From assembly GCA_021818265.1 (NCBI GenBank), contig JAKAEP010000001.1:124001-188000 (forward strand): DNA of 64,000 bases, given 5' to 3'. The stretch's first letter is position 1, and each line of letters starts with the position of its first letter. A program made the position numbers and the translations under genes. Below are positions 63,750 to 64,000 of the stretch, piece after piece. The DNA comes from Actinomycetes bacterium (GTDB taxonomy: Bacteria > Actinomycetota > Acidimicrobiia > Acidimicrobiales > RAAP-2). Below the pieces are notes generated by a model. It searched no databases. It had not been told where the DNA came from and saw nothing but the letters and a program-made list of their open reading frames with translations.

Positions 63750-64000
63750 GCGACGGGCTGCGCGCCGCGATCGGCGCGATCGACCCGGTCGACGAGCGCG
63801 AGGCGCTCTCGATCGAGCGGACCCTCGAGCGGCTGGGCCGGCCGCCCGACCCCTTCGACGAGACGGCCGATCCCCACCACCTCACGGCGTCGGCCTTCGT
63901 GGTGTCGACCCGCGGGGTCGTCTTGCACCTGCACCGGCGGCTGGGCCTGTGGGTCCAGCCGGGCGGCCACGTCGACCCCGGGGAGTCGCCCGAGGCGGCG
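63746..64000 (+). CDS. NUDIX hydrolase, N-terminal part (runs off the window)
   Basis: The first 85 codons of a NUDIX-family protein. ASAFVVSTRGVVLHLHRRLG (about 51-70) is the first core strand pair, and LWVQPGGHVDPGESPEAA (about 72-85 and to the edge) is the start of the NUDIX box GxxxxxExxxxxxxREUxEE, which is cut before its REUxEE part. NUDIX enzymes hydrolyse nucleoside diphosphate derivatives. The GTG start overlaps the previous stop as GTGA. Confidence 0.87.
   Translation, partial: MSDGLRAAIGAIDPVDEREALSIERTLERLGRPPDPFDETADPHHLTASAFVVSTRGVVLHLHRRLGLWVQPGGHVDPGESPEAA

Overview
The window is about 73% G+C, densely packed, and looks chromosomal. It comes from an actinobacterium. The evidence is a fused PafBC-type WYL regulator, a mycobacterial-type Kgd 2-oxoglutarate enzyme, a coenzyme F420 gene (cofC), linked ftsE-ftsX, and many genes preceded by a TANNNT -10 box only 6-7 bp before a GTG or ATG, the signature of leaderless mRNAs. 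The gene mix and compactness would fit Acidimicrobiia, but that class-level placement is inference.

Layout. Bases 1-11 kb hold a cobalamin and propionate cluster: metH (partial), a cobalamin adenosyltransferase, pepA, a nitroreductase, a rhodanese-MoeB fusion, a methylmalonyl-CoA mutase large subunit, an M20 amidohydrolase, an acyl-CoA carboxylase alpha subunit and its biotin ligase. Bases 11-13 kb hold rfbD and a family 2 glycosyltransferase. A strongly folded non-coding RNA candidate follows at 12781-13029, just before secA-prfB-ftsE-ftsX. Bases 18.5-24 kb hold msrB, dxs, a zinc-ribbon protein, moaC and pafBC.

The accessory-looking part is 23.8-26.8 kb. It holds a helicase-less MobF relaxase convergent with a soluble VirD4/TraG-type ATPase, a 233-bp stretch rich in inverted repeats, and a protein made almost only of Lys, Ala, Pro and Arg. 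cofC and rnhB follow. Bases 28-36 kb encode an oligopeptide ABC importer: a fused double ATPase on one strand, two permeases and two paralogous binding proteins on the other.

Bases 36-50.6 kb hold an epimerase and hydrolase pair, then a translationally coupled kgd / NYN nuclease / fabZ / xth operon, a ThDP enzyme, a UvrD-like helicase, a hydrolase, a membrane-anchored MurF-like ligase and ddl. Bases 50.5-55.5 kb carry a poorly characterised group: a BTAD-type membrane regulator, an anchored Ser/Thr/Pro-rich protein, a sigma-like protein, a secreted GH25-like protein and a lipoprotein. The last 8 kb hold inositol phosphatase, tRNA-Val, DUF1801, TetR, a DNA glycosylase, oxidoreductases, an EEP hydrolase, PhzF, a flavin-type enzyme and the start of a NUDIX gene.

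Two compaction habits recur. Nine co-directional junctions use a 4-base GTGA stop/start overlap, and three convergent pairs share one CTAG as both stop codons. The strongest candidates for something undescribed are the RNA before secA, the relaxase/coupling-protein island with its hairpin-rich spacer, and the NYN - histone-like linker - S1 fusion.
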